The notes: generated from the letters alone by a model not told the origin. A stretch of 64,000 nucleotides of DNA from Haladaptatus cibarius D43 (GCF_000710615.1 NZ_JDTH01000002.1:1108082-1172081); one strand, 5' to 3'. Positions 49,195 through 59,271 are shown, counted from the stretch's first letter. Program-made: numbers and translations.

Positions 49195-51210
49195 ATGTGG
49201 AACCGATTGGCGAGAAATCCGTTTTCGAAGGCCCGGAACGCCGAGAAAGAACACCACTGCGACTGTACCAGTTCGTTCGACGGCGACCTGCTCTCCGTCG
49301 ACGCGAACGACTGTTCGGGCGGCGGGATTTTATCGGAGAACCCCGCCTGTCGAGCGACGGTTATCGACGCGCTCACGCAGCGCGAGGCGAATCAAGTGCT
49401 GGTTCGACGGAACGGCATCGAACGCGCCTACGAAGGCGACGACGCCGCGTTTCTCGTCTCGGCGGGACGGTTTGCCGAACGAGTCGCGTTTTACGACGAA
49501 ACCCTCGCAGAACGGGCGCGCCGCGACCCGATTCGGGCGGGAACCGACGCCGTGGGCCGTGCTGGACAGGTGTCGAAAATCGTCGCGGAAACCGGCCTCG
49601 CGGAAGGCGTCCACCGAATCGACGGCTACGACGAGTTCCGACCGTTCGTCGGGCCGACAATCGCGCGCTCGCGGGTGGCGGTTCGACCGCCACCCCGCGC
49701 TCGACTCGAAGACCAGTACACGCTCGAAACGGGCGCGACGGTTCGATGCTACGACACCGCCGGTACCGCGACTACCGTCGAAAACGATACCCTTCGAACC
49801 TACCACCTCGAACCGCTCGAAACCTCGTTCGACGCATCGGCCCTCGAAACGCTCCATCGCGCCACGGAACGACTCGCAAGCGGTAGTGTTGGTAGAGGAG
49901 CGGGTACCGGAAAACGAGCGCCCGGCCAGGCCGTCAGAGCGGTCGCAACCGTCGATGACCCGATTGACGACCTTGCAGCAGTTCTCCGAAAGTACACCCA
50001 AGGCTACGGAATTCTCTCCGATTTGTTCGCGGATGCCGCCATCTCGGACGTGTTTGCGACGGCCCCGGTCGAGGAAAATCCCCTCCGCGTCCGAATCGAG
50101 GGCGAACTGATGCAGACCAACGTTCGCCTGACGACGGCGGGCGCGGAGTCCCTCGCGTCCGGCTTTCGGCGGCGGAGCGGTCGCGCATTCTCTCGCGCGA
50201 GTCCGACCCTCGACGCGGTTGCCGAGGTTCACGATACGACCGTCCGCGTCGCCGGAGTAACCGACCCCGTCAGCGACGGGGTCGGATTTGCGTTTCGCGT
50301 CCAGTCCGGGGACACGTGGACGCTTCCGATGTTGGTGGAAAACGGAACGGTGCCCGCGGACGCCGCTGGATTGCTTTCGCTCGCCGTCGAACGGGCTGCC
50401 GCAGGTTTGGTCGCAGGAACTCGCGGCGGGGGAAAGACGACCTGCCTCGGCGCGCTCCTTTGGGAACTGCCGAGCGGAACGCGAACCGTCGTCATCGAGG
50501 ATACGCGGGAACTCCCCGTCGAATCGCTTCAGCGCGACGGACGAGACGTGCAATCACTGCTGACGACCGCGAACGAAGACGAACCGGGAGTCAGACCGGC
50601 AGACGCCCTCAAAACTGCGCTTCGGTTGGGTGAGGGCGCGCTCGTCATCGGCGAAGTTCGCGGAGAGGAAGTGAGCGTTCTGTACGAAGCCATGCGAGTC
50701 GGTGCCAGCGGAAGCGCGGTTCTCGGAACCATTCACGGCGACTGCGGCGAGGCGGTGTACGAGCGAGTCGTGACTGACCTCGGCGTGACACCGTCGTCGT
50801 TCGCCACGACGCAGTTCGTCGTCACCCTCGAATCATACGAATCGGGCGAAACCAGCGGCGACAGCGGCGAAAGCGGCAAGCGCGTCAAAGGAATCGAGGA
50901 AGTCGTCGGAGACGGCGACTCGATTCGGTTCGAACCGCTGTACAAACTCGACGATGGGAATCTCGCTTCGACCGGGCGAATCGACCGCGGAAACAGCGTC
51001 CTCGTGTCCGACCTCGCGGAATCGGCTGAAACGTATGCCGACGTTCGGGCGGCACTCGCCGCCCGAACGAGCGAGATTGAGAACCGAGTCAACACATTAA
51101 ACCCGGAATTTTCGGTGACCGAATCGAAAATGAGCAGGTCGAGAATAAACCGGTCGAAAGCGGACGGGTCGAGAATGGATAGGTCGAAAACGGGTGACGA
51201 GTCAGCGTGA
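49195..51210 (+). CDS. Type II/IV secretion system ATPase, haloarchaeal
   Basis: This 671-residue ATPase of the PilB/GspE/TadA class energises pilus assembly. It has an N-terminal CDC-type Cys pair (HHCDC, around 20) and a long divergent N-terminal domain. Walker A GTRGGGKTT is at about residue 405, the Asp box is EDTRELP, Walker B is ALVIGEVRGEE, and the His box is GTIHGD. The C-terminus has Ser/Arg repeats (RSRINRSKADGSRMDRSK) of unknown purpose. The TGATG overlap with the next gene couples it to the membrane platform. It differs from the adhesion pilus PilB by its N-terminal region. Confidence 0.9.
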   Translation: MWNRLARNPFSKARNAEKEHHCDCTSSFDGDLLSVDANDCSGGGILSENPACRATVIDALTQREANQVLVRRNGIERAYEGDDAAFLVSAGRFAERVAFYDETLAERARRDPIRAGTDAVGRAGQVSKIVAETGLAEGVHRIDGYDEFRPFVGPTIARSRVAVRPPPRARLEDQYTLETGATVRCYDTAGTATTVENDTLRTYHLEPLETSFDASALETLHRATERLASGSVGRGAGTGKRAPGQAVRAVATVDDPIDDLAAVLRKYTQGYGILSDLFADAAISDVFATAPVEENPLRVRIEGELMQTNVRLTTAGAESLASGFRRRSGRAFSRASPTLDAVAEVHDTTVRVAGVTDPVSDGVGFAFRVQSGDTWTLPMLVENGTVPADAAGLLSLAVERAAAGLVAGTRGGGKTTCLGALLWELPSGTRTVVIEDTRELPVESLQRDGRDVQSLLTTANEDEPGVRPADALKTALRLGEGALVIGEVRGEEVSVLYEAMRVGASGSAVLGTIHGDCGEAVYERVVTDLGVTPSSFATTQFVVTLESYESGETSGDSGESGKRVKGIEEVVGDGDSIRFEPLYKLDDGNLASTGRIDRGNSVLVSDLAESAETYADVRAALAARTSEIENRVNTLNPEFSVTESKMSRSRINRSKADGSRMDRSKTGDESA

Positions 51211-52913
51211 TGCTCGTACGCCTCGCCGCCCTGTATCCGTGGGACGTTTCATCCGATGCCGACATCGACCGCGCACTCGGATTTCTTGGAACTGACGCGG
51301 ACAGCACGAAAATCATCCAGGCCGGAAACGGGGCGGCGATTCTCAGCTGTTTCGTCGCGCTCGTCGTGACGGTACTGGTGCCCCCGAAAATACGTATTCC
51401 GACCGCTGGATTCCTGTTCGCCGGTTCGCTCCTCGTTTCGGCGGTAGTTCGGCGCGCTCCCGTCCTGCTCGCCGCGGCGAAACGCACGCAAGCGCTCGGT
51501 GACGCGCCCGACCTCGTCGCCAGAGCGGTGCTTCGGATGCGAATCGAACCGACCGCGGAAACCGCCGCCGAGTTTTCGGCCCGAACCGGCGACGGCCCGC
51601 TTGCTGCCAGTTTGGATGGCCACGTTCGGCGCGCGGTCGGTTCGCCGGAGTCCGGGTTTGCCGCGTTCGCCGAGGAGTGGAGCTCGTGGAATCCAGCGCT
51701 CAATCGAGCAGTGACGCTCGTTTCGGCCGCCAGCGAAGCCCCGCCTGACGAACGGGAGCGAACGCTCGACCGTGCGCTGTCGGCGATACTCGACGGGACA
51801 CGGGAAGAGATGGCGGAGTTCGTGTCGGAGATTCGGGAACCGGCGACAGCGATGTACGCTTTCGGGGTTTTGCTTCCGCTCGCGCTGGTCGCAGTACTCC
51901 CGTCGGCACGGGCCGCAGGTGTGCCACTGTCGCCGACCGTACTGGTCGTCGTCTACGACGTCGTACTTCCGCTCGCGCTCGTCGCCTGCTGCGTGTGGCT
52001 TCTCACCCACCGTCCGGTCGCGTTTCCGCCGCCGAACGTGACTCGCGCGCATCCGGACGTTCCGAATCGACGGCGCGACGTGCTGATTCTGAGTTCCATC
52101 GCTGGCGGGGTTGCGTTTTTCGTCACCGGATTCCTGCTTCCGGACTGGACGCGCTGGATTGCCGGTGTCGGATGCACGCTGGGATGCTCGCTCGTCGGGG
52201 TGACACAACCGACAGTTCGGGTCAGAAGCCGGGTTCACGCCGCCGAGGAGAATTTGACCGACGCGCTGTATCTCGTCGGTCGGCGGGTGAACGACGGAAT
52301 CGCCGTCGAGCGCGCGATTTCGGTCGCCAGCGACGAAATTCCCGGCGAGACAGGAAAACTGTTCGTGCGGGCAGACAGTATCCAGCGACGGCTTCGAGTC
52401 GGCGTTCGAGAATCCTTCCTCGGTAACCACGGCGCGCTCGCGGACGTGCCAAGCCCACGCGCGAGGAGTGCCGCGGCACTCCTCGCGCTTTCAGCACGGG
52501 AAGGACGGCCCGCTGGCGGTGCGGTGCTGTCGATGGCAGACCATCTGGACGACCTTCAGCAGGTCGAACGAGAGGCACGACGTGAATTGGCGCAAGTGAC
52601 CGGAACGCTTCGCCACACGGGGTCGCTGTTCGGCCCGCTCGTTTCGGGGGCGACAGTTGCTCTCGCCGGTGGAATGGGGGACGTTGGAGCAACAGGAACG
52701 AACGCGGCTCTCGCCGGAACGTTTCCAGCGGACGTTCTCGGACTCGCAGTCGGCGTCTACGTCCTGTTACTTTCGGCGATACTCACGACGCTGGCGGTCG
52801 GATTGGAACACGGACTCGACAGAACGCTCGTCGGGTACCGAGTCGGCCACGCCTTGCTCTCTGCAACCGGAATCTACCTTGCCGCGTTCGTACTCGCGGG
52901 AACTGTAGCCTGA
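51210..52913 (+). CDS. Type II secretion/type IV pilus inner-membrane platform protein (GspF/TadB-like)
   Basis: This 567-residue membrane protein has two T2SSF repeats. Helices are at about residues 35-60, 65-85, 215-235, 245-265, 285-330 and 510-565. The soluble T2SSF domains contain DGPLAASLDGHVRRAVGSPE and GETGKLFVRADSIQRRLRVG. Large hydrophilic segments between helices are as in haloarchaeal PilC. It works directly with the preceding ATPase. GTG 51207 is an alternative start. Confidence 0.88.
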   Translation: MLVRLAALYPWDVSSDADIDRALGFLGTDADSTKIIQAGNGAAILSCFVALVVTVLVPPKIRIPTAGFLFAGSLLVSAVVRRAPVLLAAAKRTQALGDAPDLVARAVLRMRIEPTAETAAEFSARTGDGPLAASLDGHVRRAVGSPESGFAAFAEEWSSWNPALNRAVTLVSAASEAPPDERERTLDRALSAILDGTREEMAEFVSEIREPATAMYAFGVLLPLALVAVLPSARAAGVPLSPTVLVVVYDVVLPLALVACCVWLLTHRPVAFPPPNVTRAHPDVPNRRRDVLILSSIAGGVAFFVTGFLLPDWTRWIAGVGCTLGCSLVGVTQPTVRVRSRVHAAEENLTDALYLVGRRVNDGIAVERAISVASDEIPGETGKLFVRADSIQRRLRVGVRESFLGNHGALADVPSPRARSAAALLALSAREGRPAGGAVLSMADHLDDLQQVEREARRELAQVTGTLRHTGSLFGPLVSGATVALAGGMGDVGATGTNAALAGTFPADVLGLAVGVYVLLLSAILTTLAVGLEHGLDRTLVGYRVGHALLSATGIYLAAFVLAGTVA

Positions 52914-52951
52914 GCGTAGGTTTAAGTCGGAAAACGAACCCACTCCGGGCC

Positions 52952-53437
52952 ATGTTCGATGCACCTGTCGATGCGTGGTACGTCTGGCTCGGCGTGGCGG
53001 TGGCGAGTCTGGCGGTGTTCGGCGTCGCCGCCGAACTGCCGACGACACCGCCGCCGGACGCCGTCCGTGCGGTCAACACGGTCGATTCCGTTGCGGGATG
53101 TGAGTACACTGCGACCGCGGAGCATCCGATTTCGGCGCGGGAAGTCAAACTCGATGCTCGTGGAATCGGATTACGCGGTGTGGGCGGTTCTGCCCACGCC
53201 GCGTTCGTCTCGGATTCCGTCGTTCCGGTCGGGAGCGTGGACGGCTCGAAACGAGACACGAATCTGCGGCGAGTATTGAACGGAGAGCCACCGGATTCCG
53301 TGTTTGATTCCCCGACCGATTTCGCGTCGGCGGTACGCGTCGCCGGAAATCGGAAAGCAACGTGGCAGGGTGCGGACAACACCCTTCGGATTCGCTGTGT
53401 TTCGTGGGAGGGAGTGGATGCCACACTGGTCGCGTGA
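52952..53437 (+). CDS. Membrane-anchored exported protein (DUF7283-like)
   Basis: This 161-residue protein with an N-terminal helix (WYVWLGVAVASLAVFGVAAEL, residues 9-29) has a compact extracellular domain that begins PTTPPPDAVRAVNTVDSVAG and contains two Cys (AGCEYTA and IRCVSW), probably disulphide-linked. It resembles a pilin-like subunit without a classic prepilin cleavage site. It is followed by an overlapping gene 20 bases before its end (53418). Confidence 0.78.
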   Translation: MFDAPVDAWYVWLGVAVASLAVFGVAAELPTTPPPDAVRAVNTVDSVAGCEYTATAEHPISAREVKLDARGIGLRGVGGSAHAAFVSDSVVPVGSVDGSKRDTNLRRVLNGEPPDSVFDSPTDFASAVRVAGNRKATWQGADNTLRIRCVSWEGVDATLVA

Positions 53438-53849
53438 ACGGGCGCAAGCCGAACCGCTCCCCGCACTCGTCGCGGTGTTCGCCGTGTGCGTCGGACTCGT
53501 GACCTACACAGGAGTCTTGGGCGACGCGATGCCGGAACCGAATCGGAATCCAGCGCCAGCGACGCTATCGGAAGTCGAGCAGGTCATCAGTTCGAACGGC
53601 ATCGTGGAACCGACTCGACTCGCGGACGCGCTCCGAACGAAACCGGCGGGTCGCCGCCTCAACATCACGCTTGCGACGGATTCGGGGAACGGAAACCAGA
53701 CCCAACTGTGGCACGCAGGCCCGCCAGTCCCGAAGACTGCGAATTCTGCGGAAACCGCGAATTCTGCTGAAATCGCCGAAACCGTCGTGAGCGTTCGAAT
53801 CTCTCCAGGAAACATCCGCCCGGCCCGCCTGCGCGTGGAGGTGTGGTGA
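53418..53849 (+). CDS. Membrane-anchored exported protein (DUF7285-like)
   Basis: This 143-residue protein reads MPHWSRERAQAEPLPALVAV then the N-terminal helix FAVCVGLVTYTGVL. RAQAEPLPAL is reminiscent of archaeal prepilin-like junctions (Glu after a short basic lead). The later part is low-complexity with a TANSAETANSAEIAET repeat and a beta strand (VSVRISPGNIRPARLRVEV). The start overlaps the preceding gene by 20 bases. No enzyme motif. Confidence 0.76.
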   Translation: MPHWSRERAQAEPLPALVAVFAVCVGLVTYTGVLGDAMPEPNRNPAPATLSEVEQVISSNGIVEPTRLADALRTKPAGRRLNITLATDSGNGNQTQLWHAGPPVPKTANSAETANSAEIAETVVSVRISPGNIRPARLRVEVW

Positions 53850-54730
53850 TGGGCAAAACCCGGCGACGGGCCATCAGCACCGTCTTCGACGTGACGCTCT
53901 GTTTGCTGTTGGTGAGCGCCAGCGCGTTCGTCCTCGTCGGGGCGCAGTCGCCCCGTCAGACCACAACCGACGAGGAACCGACCGGCAAGGAACCGGCCGC
54001 CGAATCGACGGCAAACGTTCTCACCACCAGCACTGCGGCGGTGAACTACACCATCCGAACCAAACAAAAACCGCTGCCGCGGAAACATCACGGCACAGTC
54101 GCGGGACTGCTCACCGAGGCCGCGATTGCCAATACGACGGTTCACGGAACCGAGCTACTGCCGGAGAGCGAGAATTTCGAAACCGCCGTCGCACGGAGAG
54201 TACGGAATCAAATCGGTATCACGAACGGGACGAATACACACGTCGTCGTTCGCTGGCGACCGTACCGAGACGCCCACATTCGGGGAGACACCGCTGTCGG
54301 AAACTTGCCACCGCGAGACGCAACTGTCCACGCCACCTCCCTGTCTGTTGCGAGCGGACTACCGGGAGTTCGAGACGGTGCACTCGACGCGGCACGGCAG
54401 GATGGCTATCGCGGCGTTGCACACGTCGTTGCGACCGGAATCGTCTCCGGGTTGGTTCCGAAGCATTCGACGAATCTTGCGCTCCACGACCGACCCGCGG
54501 TGGCGGATTCCGCGGCCGGTCGATTCCAACGACTGAACAAACGGTACGATGCCAAATTGCCGAGCGGTGCGAACGACGGTGGTGGAATAGGAACCAGACA
54601 AACACTCGTTCGGGCGATGACTACGACAATCGAAACCGAACTCCGGAAAACGTTCGAATCGCCAGTGGAAGCGGCCCAATCCGTCTCCGTCGGACGGGCG
54701 GAACTCGTCGTCAGGACGTGGTCTGCATGA
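53849..54730 (+). CDS. Membrane-anchored exported protein (DUF7284-like)
   Basis: This 293-residue protein starts MGKTRRRAISTVFDVTLCLL with an N-terminal membrane helix (residues 9-31, then QSPRQTT). The exported part contains conserved TAAVNYTIRT, HGTVAGLLTEAAIANTTVHG and the C-terminal AMTTTIETELRKTFESPVEA helix. AISTVFDVTL resembles the AISTV leader of haloarchaeal prepilin-like proteins. Two upstream GTG codons are alternative starts. It overlaps its neighbours on both sides. Confidence 0.77.
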   Translation: MGKTRRRAISTVFDVTLCLLLVSASAFVLVGAQSPRQTTTDEEPTGKEPAAESTANVLTTSTAAVNYTIRTKQKPLPRKHHGTVAGLLTEAAIANTTVHGTELLPESENFETAVARRVRNQIGITNGTNTHVVVRWRPYRDAHIRGDTAVGNLPPRDATVHATSLSVASGLPGVRDGALDAARQDGYRGVAHVVATGIVSGLVPKHSTNLALHDRPAVADSAAGRFQRLNKRYDAKLPSGANDGGGIGTRQTLVRAMTTTIETELRKTFESPVEAAQSVSVGRAELVVRTWSA

Positions 54731-57700
54731 AATTGGCAGCGGATACTCGGGGACGGGTTCCGTTCGCTCTCGTCGGCGTCTTGCTACTGGTCGGCAGTGC
54801 GACGTTCGCGGGGACGCTTGCGACTCGAACGTCGCCGACGGTAGACCGAAGCGTCGAGCGAGCGATGGAACACGCCACGGCGAGTACGCAGACTGCCCTT
54901 CGAGGCGCGGTTCAGCGGGCCGGAAACGACGCATCCGCACAACCGCTCATCGAACCCGCAAACACGACTACCGGTGAGATCATCAACGATTCTGCGGCGT
55001 TTCGGGAGTATCTCCGACTCCGGATCTATCTCACTGCGCGGGAGCGACTCGAATCCACCTCTGTCCGCGTCGGCGACGTTCGCGCGACGCCGTCGCTTTC
55101 CCCGACAGCAAACGCCAGTTCGCTCCGGCGTGCGACGGAGCGAGTCCACGTCGAACCGGTCGGAAATGCGACCGAATCGGGGCTTCGAGTCAGAATCGAA
55201 AACGTCACACTGCGAGCGTACCGCGACGAATCTATCGTCGCGGAAACCGCTCGAAACATCACCATGGTCGTCGAAACGCCTGTTCTCGCGCTTCACGAGC
55301 GAGTTCAGCGGTACGAAACGCGGCTGAACCGCGACCCGTTCGACCCCGGCCTCGGGCGACGACTGACTGCACGACTGTATGCGACGACGTGGGCGCGCGG
55401 CTACGCCCAGTACGGCGGTGCGCCCATCGGAAACGTGTTGACGAATCGCCACGTCGAACTGATGGCGAACGGGGCGATGCTGGAAGAACAACGAAACGCC
55501 TTCGGTCGAAGCGACCCTGCCGGACGGAACGGACTCCGGCGGGCGACTGCTCGCGTCGGACTGTCAGACGTCCTGATTCCGACTACGAAACGAGGGACGT
55601 TCTGGACGGACATCGTGTTGGAAACGACCGACACCCTCGCCGACGAACCGCAGACCATCTCCGGCCCGACGAATACGACGTACTCGCCCGAAGATGGAAT
55701 GGTCGTCGGCGTGAATGAATCGGCGGACAGGGCACTGTTCGACCTCATCGGAGAGAACGAAGCATCCGCAGGTGGCGAAAAAAACCAGTTCGACACTGCA
55801 CTCGAATCCGCCTCCGAAGTTCCCGTTCGGACGGTTGCAACCGTCCGAACGGTTCGAGACGAATCTCGTCCCAAACCGCGGTCGCCGGGGAAAAACTGGA
55901 CGCTCGTAGAACAGAAATCCAAAACGCGAGTGTCCGCCGAAAAGGCCGACGAAGAGCGCCCCGGAACACCTCCCGGATGGCATCTGTTGTGGACTGCTGA
56001 CCGACGTGTCACCCAAACGCACGTAACAATCGACCGCTGGGAGAACGAAGACGGGACGAACCGAACGACGACACGGCGATGGACGGACGAGTTCGTCGTT
56101 TCGCTCGGCGTTGCGGGCGACCACACGACGACCGAGTTCGCACCGGAACGACCGCTGCCGACGGCGCACGAACCCGGTGGGCCGTTCTCCGGGGCGAATC
56201 TCGCGGACGTCGAGCGAAAAGCGGTCGACGTGCTCGTTTCAGCGCGTGGCGGCCCGGACAGCCTTTCGAAACGGGCCGTCGATGGCACGCTCGACACGCG
56301 TCCGAAAACGGTGCAGGGTCGGCTTCCGACCGAACTGCGGGAGTGGGCGTATCGGGACGTTCGTGAACTCCGAAATCGAATCGAAAACCGCACGATGACG
56401 GTTTCCCGCGGCGCAGTTGCCGGTGGGAAAACGAATCCGGCCGCGACGCTGGCGGCGGAAATCCGAACGAACAGAGATGAGTTGGTGGCTGCACCATCGA
56501 CCTACGACAGCACGGCCGAGCGAGCGCGCTACGCGGTTCGCGCTGCGTACATCGACGCGGTTTCGTCTCGCCTCGATAGCAGAGCGGAACGAACTGAACG
56601 CACGCAAAAAGGATTCACTTCGGCGGTTCGGGACGCGACTGGCATTCCGCTCGACCGCGTGCAGAAGATACTCGATTCCAGAACGCGGGTCGAATCGCCG
56701 ACGCGGAATCCACTTCCGACGAGTGGTCCGGGTACGCCGACGCCCCTTTCCGTCGATGGCGCACCCGCGTATCTCACGCTTTCGGCAGTCGAACACGACC
56801 ACGTGTCGGCAGTTCCGCGGGGAGAGAACGCCCATCCGATGTCCGCACGAAACGTCAACCTGTTCGCGGTTCCCACCGCAGACGTGACGGACGGTATCGT
56901 CTCGTTATTGCCGGATGCGCGGGATGAAAAGCGGGTGAGTCTCCGAGACGGCGCACTCACCTTAAAAGCCGCGAACAGGACGCTTTCGGGCGGTGACAAC
57001 GAAAGCCTGCGGAGACAGCGAACCGGCCTCCAGCGGTCACTTCGGCGGACGAATACCGGCGTTAGGAAAAATCTCGCTGATTCCCTCGAAACGACCGATT
57101 TGAGTTGGGGAGAACGCTGGGTCGCCATCCGCCGCGGACTTGCCCGATGGGAGACGACGGCAGACCGGTCGCTCGCGCTCTCGAACGGTTCCGCGGCGAA
57201 ACCCATCGCGGCGGAACTCGAAAAGCAAGGAACAGCACAGAGAACCCAGATACAGCGCGACCGACTGACGATTCAGGTTCAGATCGGACTCGAAACCGCG
57301 CGCTCGGAGACGAAGGGCGTGAAGGGGTCGGCGGTCGAACCGGCGAGGAAAACGGTTCGAACAATCGTCGAGGACGAAACGAAGCGACTGGCGAAACAGA
57401 CGATAGAGAAGGGAGTCGAGGGTGCACAGAAAAAATGGGTCAACGAGACGATGGCGAGTCTCACAGCAGGATTGCCGGTTGCCCCCGTCCCGGGATACTG
57501 GTACGCGACGGTCAACGTCTGGCAGGTCGATGTGTCGGGAACCTACGCCCGGTTTACCGTTCGGGCGCGACACGGGTCGCCCGTCTCTCCGGGCGCGTCA
57601 GTCGCGTACACTCGGAAGTCACAAGCGGTTCGGATGGATTTCGACGGCGACGGCAGAAAAGAACTGTTCGGTCGAACGACGCCCGTTTCGTTCGACACGT

Positions 57701-57849
57701 GGACGACGGTTCTCATCGCGGTTCCACCGGGGAAGCGTGGCGTCGGCGACGTAAACGGCGATGCGGACGAACGGTCGCCGGGATGGTCGAATCGGAGTAA
57801 CAACCCATTTGACTCGCGCGCCCTTCGTGGCGAGCATGCTCTACGATGA
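54727..57849 (+). CDS. Large membrane-anchored protein of the secretion operon (DUF7286-like)
   Basis: This 1040-residue protein starts MKLAADTRGRVPFALVGVLL with one N-terminal helix (VPFALVGVLLLVGSATFAG). It is followed by a very long exported part rich in Arg, Thr and Glu, with many N-glycosylation-type sites (NTT, NAS, NIT, NRT). Segments such as GRVPFALVGV resemble the AISTV-type leader of the neighbours. A GxDFDGDGRKELFGRT near the C-terminus looks like a calcium-binding repeat (DFDGDGRKE). It may be a surface adhesin or tip protein of the pilus. It is the last gene of the operon, overlapping the DUF5791 gene by 14 bases. Confidence 0.78.
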   Translation: MKLAADTRGRVPFALVGVLLLVGSATFAGTLATRTSPTVDRSVERAMEHATASTQTALRGAVQRAGNDASAQPLIEPANTTTGEIINDSAAFREYLRLRIYLTARERLESTSVRVGDVRATPSLSPTANASSLRRATERVHVEPVGNATESGLRVRIENVTLRAYRDESIVAETARNITMVVETPVLALHERVQRYETRLNRDPFDPGLGRRLTARLYATTWARGYAQYGGAPIGNVLTNRHVELMANGAMLEEQRNAFGRSDPAGRNGLRRATARVGLSDVLIPTTKRGTFWTDIVLETTDTLADEPQTISGPTNTTYSPEDGMVVGVNESADRALFDLIGENEASAGGEKNQFDTALESASEVPVRTVATVRTVRDESRPKPRSPGKNWTLVEQKSKTRVSAEKADEERPGTPPGWHLLWTADRRVTQTHVTIDRWENEDGTNRTTTRRWTDEFVVSLGVAGDHTTTEFAPERPLPTAHEPGGPFSGANLADVERKAVDVLVSARGGPDSLSKRAVDGTLDTRPKTVQGRLPTELREWAYRDVRELRNRIENRTMTVSRGAVAGGKTNPAATLAAEIRTNRDELVAAPSTYDSTAERARYAVRAAYIDAVSSRLDSRAERTERTQKGFTSAVRDATGIPLDRVQKILDSRTRVESPTRNPLPTSGPGTPTPLSVDGAPAYLTLSAVEHDHVSAVPRGENAHPMSARNVNLFAVPTADVTDGIVSLLPDARDEKRVSLRDGALTLKAANRTLSGGDNESLRRQRTGLQRSLRRTNTGVRKNLADSLETTDLSWGERWVAIRRGLARWETTADRSLALSNGSAAKPIAAELEKQGTAQRTQIQRDRLTIQVQIGLETARSETKGVKGSAVEPARKTVRTIVEDETKRLAKQTIEKGVEGAQKKWVNETMASLTAGLPVAPVPGYWYATVNVWQVDVSGTYARFTVRARHGSPVSPGASVAYTRKSQAVRMDFDGDGRKELFGRTTPVSFDTWTTVLIAVPPGKRGVGDVNGDADERSPGWSNRSNNPFDSRALRGEHALR

Positions 57850-58267
57850 AATAGAAAACCCCGGCGAGTTGACGCCAGCGGAGGTTCACGCGCAGTACGT
57901 CGCCGAACTCGCGGGAACAACCGAATCAGTCGGCGTTGACGACGTGGTTGCAGAAACGGAACTTGACCGAGAAGCGGTCGAGTCCGTCGCAAATGGCGAG
58001 AAACTGGAACTCACGCTCGAAGATGCCGCCGCCATCCTTGCGACGGGTGACGCCCCGCCGAAAGACACCATCCTGCTCGAAGTGCGCGACCACCTCCTGA
58101 TGGGAATGACGACCGGCGTTCTCGACATCGACACGCTCGCGTCCAGCATCGACAGCGACCTCGGTGCGCGCGCACTCCAGCAGAAAATCGAGGGGCGAGC
58201 GCCGATGACGCTCGAAGAGTACGCGCTCGTCCACCATTTCATTGCAACCCGAAACGACCGCGACTGA
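57836..58267 (+). CDS. DUF5791 family protein
   Basis: This is a 143-residue acidic protein with MLYDEIENPGELTPAEVHAQ, LTLEDAAAILATGD and HLLMGMTTGVLDID segments. It ends ALVHHFIATRN, which matches haloarchaeal DUF5791 as I recall it. It looks helical and soluble. It overlaps the end of the big secretion gene, so it may belong to the same transcript, but the family occurs without the operon elsewhere. The upstream in-frame start is inside the big gene and is rejected. Confidence 0.82.
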   Translation: MLYDEIENPGELTPAEVHAQYVAELAGTTESVGVDDVVAETELDREAVESVANGEKLELTLEDAAAILATGDAPPKDTILLEVRDHLLMGMTTGVLDIDTLASSIDSDLGARALQQKIEGRAPMTLEEYALVHHFIATRNDRD

Positions 58268-58363
58268 GATTCGGCGAGATGGCGAAACGACAAGACGATG
58301 AGACGACGAGACAGCGGGACAGCGAGACGGCGGGGTTTTCTGCATTGCATCCGAAGGTTTCGT

Positions 58364-59203
58364 ATGAACGTCGCAATTCTCGGCTGTGGCTACGTCGGCC
58401 TCGAACTGGGTCGACAGTTGGACGAGAACGGACACGACGTGGTCGGCGTCAGGCGGTCTGCTGATGGCGTACAGACCATCGAAGACGCGGGGTTCGATAG
58501 CGTGCAAGCGGATGCAACCGACGAGAAATCCTTGTCCGCGATTCCTGACGTGGAGGCGCTGGTTTATGCAGTCAGTGCAGGCGTCCGCGATTCGGATTCA
58601 GCACGAAACGCCTACGTGAACGGCCTTCGAACGACGCTGTCCCATTTTTCGGAACGTAACTCGCCGCCGGAACGAGTCGTCTACACCTCCAGCACCGGCG
58701 TGTACGGCGACCGGAATGGGGATTGGGTTGACGAATCGACGCCATTGGAACCGGAAACCGAGCGACAGGAGATTCTGGTCGGAGCCGAACGAATCGTTCG
58801 GGAGGAACACGATATGGAATGGACGGTTGCCCAATTCGCGGGATTGTACGGCCCTGACCGATACCGACTGGAACGTTATTTGGACGGAACCGTGGCAGAA
58901 CGATACCTGAACCTGATTCACCGCGACGATGCGGCGGGCGCGATTCGGTTCCTGTTGGAAACCGACTCGGCGCGGAACGAAACCGTGCTTGTGTGTGACG
59001 ACGAACCGATTTGGAAACCGACGCTCGCGGAGTGGCTTGCGGAGCAGTGCGGTGTCGAGGGGCCGACGGTGGGGGACGCAACCTCCGAACGCGCGCGGTC
59101 GAGTAAACGTTGTTCGAACGAGAAATTGCGGGAGTTGGGCTACGAACTTCGGTATCCGACGTATCGGGAAGGGTACCAAGATGCGATTTCCGCATACCGA
59201 TAG
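58364..59203 (+). CDS. NAD-dependent epimerase/dehydratase (extended SDR)
   Basis: This 279-residue extended SDR reads MNVAILGCGYVGLELGRQLDENG with the GxGxxG nucleotide motif. VYTSSTGVYGDRNGDWVDES contains the catalytic Ser/Tyr area, although the typical YxxxK is replaced by a shifted ETERQEILVG. PEAQ-type positions are not clear, so catalysis is uncertain. The 5' flank (58280-58363) is low-complexity GAGACR repeats and not part of the protein. It resembles the YeeZ/SDR_a5 group that acts on UDP- or NAD-linked sugars. Confidence 0.82.
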   Translation: MNVAILGCGYVGLELGRQLDENGHDVVGVRRSADGVQTIEDAGFDSVQADATDEKSLSAIPDVEALVYAVSAGVRDSDSARNAYVNGLRTTLSHFSERNSPPERVVYTSSTGVYGDRNGDWVDESTPLEPETERQEILVGAERIVREEHDMEWTVAQFAGLYGPDRYRLERYLDGTVAERYLNLIHRDDAAGAIRFLLETDSARNETVLVCDDEPIWKPTLAEWLAEQCGVEGPTVGDATSERARSSKRCSNEKLRELGYELRYPTYREGYQDAISAYR

Positions 59204-59271
59204 CCCGGAAACGTCTGACATCTGTTACCGTTGGGAAAAGTTCTTGTTGTCACATATCGACAATTCGGAGT

